Assembly (NCBI GenBank): GCA_903846015.1
Contig: CAIMZS010000650.1
Span: 1-32,808 of the forward strand
Direction: 5' to 3'
From: an uncultured Anaerolineae bacterium
GTDB lineage: Bacteria; Chloroflexota; Anaerolineae; Anaerolineales; Villigracilaceae
Length of the DNA: 32,808 nt
The notes beneath the pieces were generated by a model. That model worked only from the letters and a program-made list of their open reading frames with translations, ran no database searches and was not told the DNA's origin. Below are positions 31,341 to 32,808 of the stretch, piece after piece (the first letter of the stretch is position 1; every line of letters starts with the position of its first letter). Position numbers and translations under genes: made by a program.

Positions 31341-31910
31341 TTAACGAATACGGGGTTCAATTAAACCATAGGTGCCGTCACGACGGCGATATAAAACATT
31401 AACGGAATCCGTTTTGACATTATAAAAAACGAAAAAGTTGTCGTGCCCAAGCAGTTTCATCTGCTCAATGGCTTCTTCTTCTGCCATGGGGATCAGGTCA
31501 AAGTTCTTGCGCCGCACAATCACGGGCATTTCTTCTGACTTGTCATCATCGATAGGCTCAGTATCCGGGGCAACATCAGCAGTTGATTTGCCATCACCGC
31601 GAACGCGTCTGCTCTTGGTCTTAAACCGGTCAATCTGGCGAGATAGTTTTTCAAGAGCAGCATCCAACGCAGTGCGAACATCGTCGGAGCGTTCTTCAGA
31701 ACGAAGGATAAACCCCTTTCCTCGTACCGTCATTTGCGCAACATACCGGTCTGCCGAATTTCGAGCTGCCTTAACAAAAGAAAGGTCAACTCGAATTTCA
31801 TCTATAGTTCCCAGATGGCGATCAAATTTTGCCACCTTTTTGGTAACGTAATCACGCAAGTGATCCGTTACCTCAAATTCACGTCCAAAAATCTCGAGAT
31901 TGTTTGCCAT
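31341..31910 (-). CDS. hpf: ribosome hibernation promoting factor, long form
   Basis: A 189-residue long-form HPF. The N-terminal S30AE/YfiA domain (1-105: LEIFGREFEVTDHLRDYV, KVAKFDRHLGTIDEIRVDLSF, VQMTVRGKG-type strand) binds the 30S decoding centre. An acidic linker (105-130) leads to the C-terminal dimerisation domain (130-189: VIVRRKNFDLIPMAEEEAIEQMKLLGHDNFFVFYN) that joins two ribosomes into inactive 100S pairs. GAGGAGG precedes the ATG. It lies 42 bases after comF and probably shares its transcript. Confidence 0.95.
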   Translation of the reverse strand: MANNLEIFGREFEVTDHLRDYVTKKVAKFDRHLGTIDEIRVDLSFVKAARNSADRYVAQMTVRGKGFILRSEERSDDVRTALDAALEKLSRQIDRFKTKSRRVRGDGKSTADVAPDTEPIDDDKSEEMPVIVRRKNFDLIPMAEEEAIEQMKLLGHDNFFVFYNVKTDSVNVLYRRRDGTYGLIEPRIR

Positions 31911-31952
31911 AGAGCCTCCTCAATAAGGATGGTAGGATGTGAATCTCGCCCA

Positions 31953-32720
31953 TCAACACAACGGACGAGCGGCTAAAGACTTTTCATAGTCAGCACCGTA
32001 TCTTTTCATGGCTTTAGCAAAAGTCAATGCATAAACTTTTTTTGCCCCGGCATCCAGCAAACTACTGGATGCCGATTGGATGGTTGCGCCCGTGGTAGCA
32101 ATATCATCCAACACCAAAACTATTTTTTCCTGCACTACTCTCGCTTCTGCGTGAAACGCACCATTAACATTAACTCTCCGCTCCGAACCCGAAAGACCCA
32201 CCTGCGAAATCGTATGCCGAACCCGGCGAAGTGCTTTGGGAAGATATTGACATCCGGTCAATCGGGCAAGAGGATGTGCTATTAAGTCAACTTGATTATA
32301 GCCTCGTTCCGCCAATCTTTGCTCACTTAACGGAATTGGAATCAATACATCAGCTTGCCAACCCAACTCTTCAAGGTACATCGCAAGATTCCAGGCCAGT
32401 GCCTCCCCCAGCCCGATTTCATTGCGATATTTCATTTTAATCAGCGCCGGGCGCACAGGCTCTTTATAAATAGCACACGACCTAAGCGCAGAAAACGCAG
32501 GTCGTGTAGTTTGACAACCCTGGCAAATTCCCTTGAAATTTTGAGGCGCTCCGCAAATTTCGCAAATGGGCAGTGGAACTGGCTCCATTTTTTGTTGGCA
32601 ATCAATACACCAACGCGCACCCAATTTTCCGCAACCACCACAAGATGGAGGGAAGAGCAAATCCAGACCACTCCAAAAAAAATGATACATGTGATAGGAA
32701 AAGCTGGGTTTTAGCGTCAA
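31953..32720 (-). CDS. ComF family phosphoribosyltransferase-like protein
   Basis: A 255-residue ComFC-type protein. Two N-terminal zinc fingers (C27, C30, C38, C41 and C53, C56, C66, C69) precede a phosphoribosyltransferase fold with the PRPP-type loop VLVLDDIATTGAT (201-213) and the family signature ERGYNQ near 138-143. ComF proteins are needed for DNA uptake in competent bacteria, acting inside the cell with single-stranded DNA handling. The frame starts with TTG at 32720, three bases after the upstream stop codon, with a GGCGGTGG-like ribosome site; an internal ATG at residue 11 has no such site. It sits downstream of a TadC-like gene and upstream of hpf. Confidence 0.9.
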   Translation of the reverse strand: MTLKPSFSYHMYHFFWSGLDLLFPPSCGGCGKLGARWCIDCQQKMEPVPLPICEICGAPQNFKGICQGCQTTRPAFSALRSCAIYKEPVRPALIKMKYRNEIGLGEALAWNLAMYLEELGWQADVLIPIPLSEQRLAERGYNQVDLIAHPLARLTGCQYLPKALRRVRHTISQVGLSGSERRVNVNGAFHAEARVVQEKIVLVLDDIATTGATIQSASSSLLDAGAKKVYALTFAKAMKRYGADYEKSLAARPLC

Positions 32721-32723
32721 GAT

Positions 32724-32808
32724 TTAACCACCGCCTATGTTGACTTTCATGATTTGGAGAATAGCCGGAGTCATCAGTACGATAAAAATGGATGGGAAAA
32801 TAAAACCA
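32724..32808 (-). CDS. type II secretion F / TadC-like membrane protein, C-terminal end (partial)
   Basis: The last 27 codons before TAA at 32724 read GFIFPSIFIVLMTPAILQ and then IMKVNIGGG. A hydrophobic helix with the FIFPSIFIVLMTPA pattern is typical of the last membrane segment of T2SSF/TadC inner-membrane platform proteins of type IV and Tad pili. The gene runs off the right edge. It ends three bases before the comF start and is likely cotranscribed with it. The call rests on a short stretch. Confidence 0.6.
   Translation of the reverse strand, partial: GFIFPSIFIVLMTPAILQIMKVNIGGG

Overview
The window (about 32.8 kb, mid GC, tightly packed genes, no phage or transposase genes) looks like a chromosomal segment of a free-living Gram-positive-like or monoderm bacterium. 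The gene repertoire recalls Anaerolineae / Chloroflexota: a fused transaldolase-glucose-6-phosphate isomerase, class III cyclase-AAA-TPR giants, a secreted S8 protease with short Trp-rich repeats, and a GpgS-type glucosyltransferase with GH13_18 phosphorylase. That taxonomic guess is inference from gene content only.

Layout. (1) 188-2070 (+): two-gene SPFH/band-7 operon. (2) 2207-4348 (+): a c-di-GMP-I (GEMM) riboswitch followed by an intrinsic terminator, controlling a secreted subtilisin that ends in twelve 7-residue YGVWSGK repeats. The aptamer 3' strand is complementary to the terminator 5' arm, so an OFF switch is predicted. (3) 4599-5045 (-): an AbrB-type antitoxin followed by a frameshifted PIN-toxin remnant. 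(4) 5397-8879 (-): zinc-ribbon / class III cyclase / AAA ATPase / TPR regulator, with several palindromes upstream. (5) 9274-16093 (-): a five-gene operon that I read as a glucosylglycerate (GG) solute system. In transcription order it holds a GG phosphorylase-like GH13_18 enzyme, a GT4 enzyme resembling mannosylglucosylglycerate synthases, a second GT4, a two-UspA-domain/GpgS fusion, and a histidine phosphatase that is the natural GpgP candidate. (6) 16327-20523 (-): secreted multidomain amylopullulanase with a near-consensus promoter. (7) 20524-21545: about 1 kb with no convincing gene but several inverted repeats. (8) 21546-22121 (+): NimA/PPOX-like flavoprotein, its 3' end overlapping the convergent tal-pgi gene. 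(9) 22115-27396 (-): non-oxidative pentose phosphate operon tkt - rpiB - tal/pgi fusion. (10) 27657-29102 (+): coiled-coil/zinc-ribbon protein of unknown function and a small membrane protein. (11) 29191-32808: DUF429 protein (-), folB (+), folE (-), hpf (-), comF (-) and the last 27 codons of a type II secretion F / TadC-like gene (-) running off the window.

How it fits together. Extracellular starch breakdown (amylopullulanase) and sugar-phosphate rearrangement (tkt/rpiB/tal-pgi) would supply glucose phosphates. The GG operon can build glucosylglycerate from an NDP-glucose and 3-phosphoglycerate, extend it with two more sugar transferases, and recover glucose-1-phosphate from it by phosphorolysis. 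UspA domains fused to the committed enzyme suggest stress or energy input. The most noteworthy items are the GG operon with its UspA-GpgS fusion, and the c-di-GMP-controlled repeat-bearing protease.
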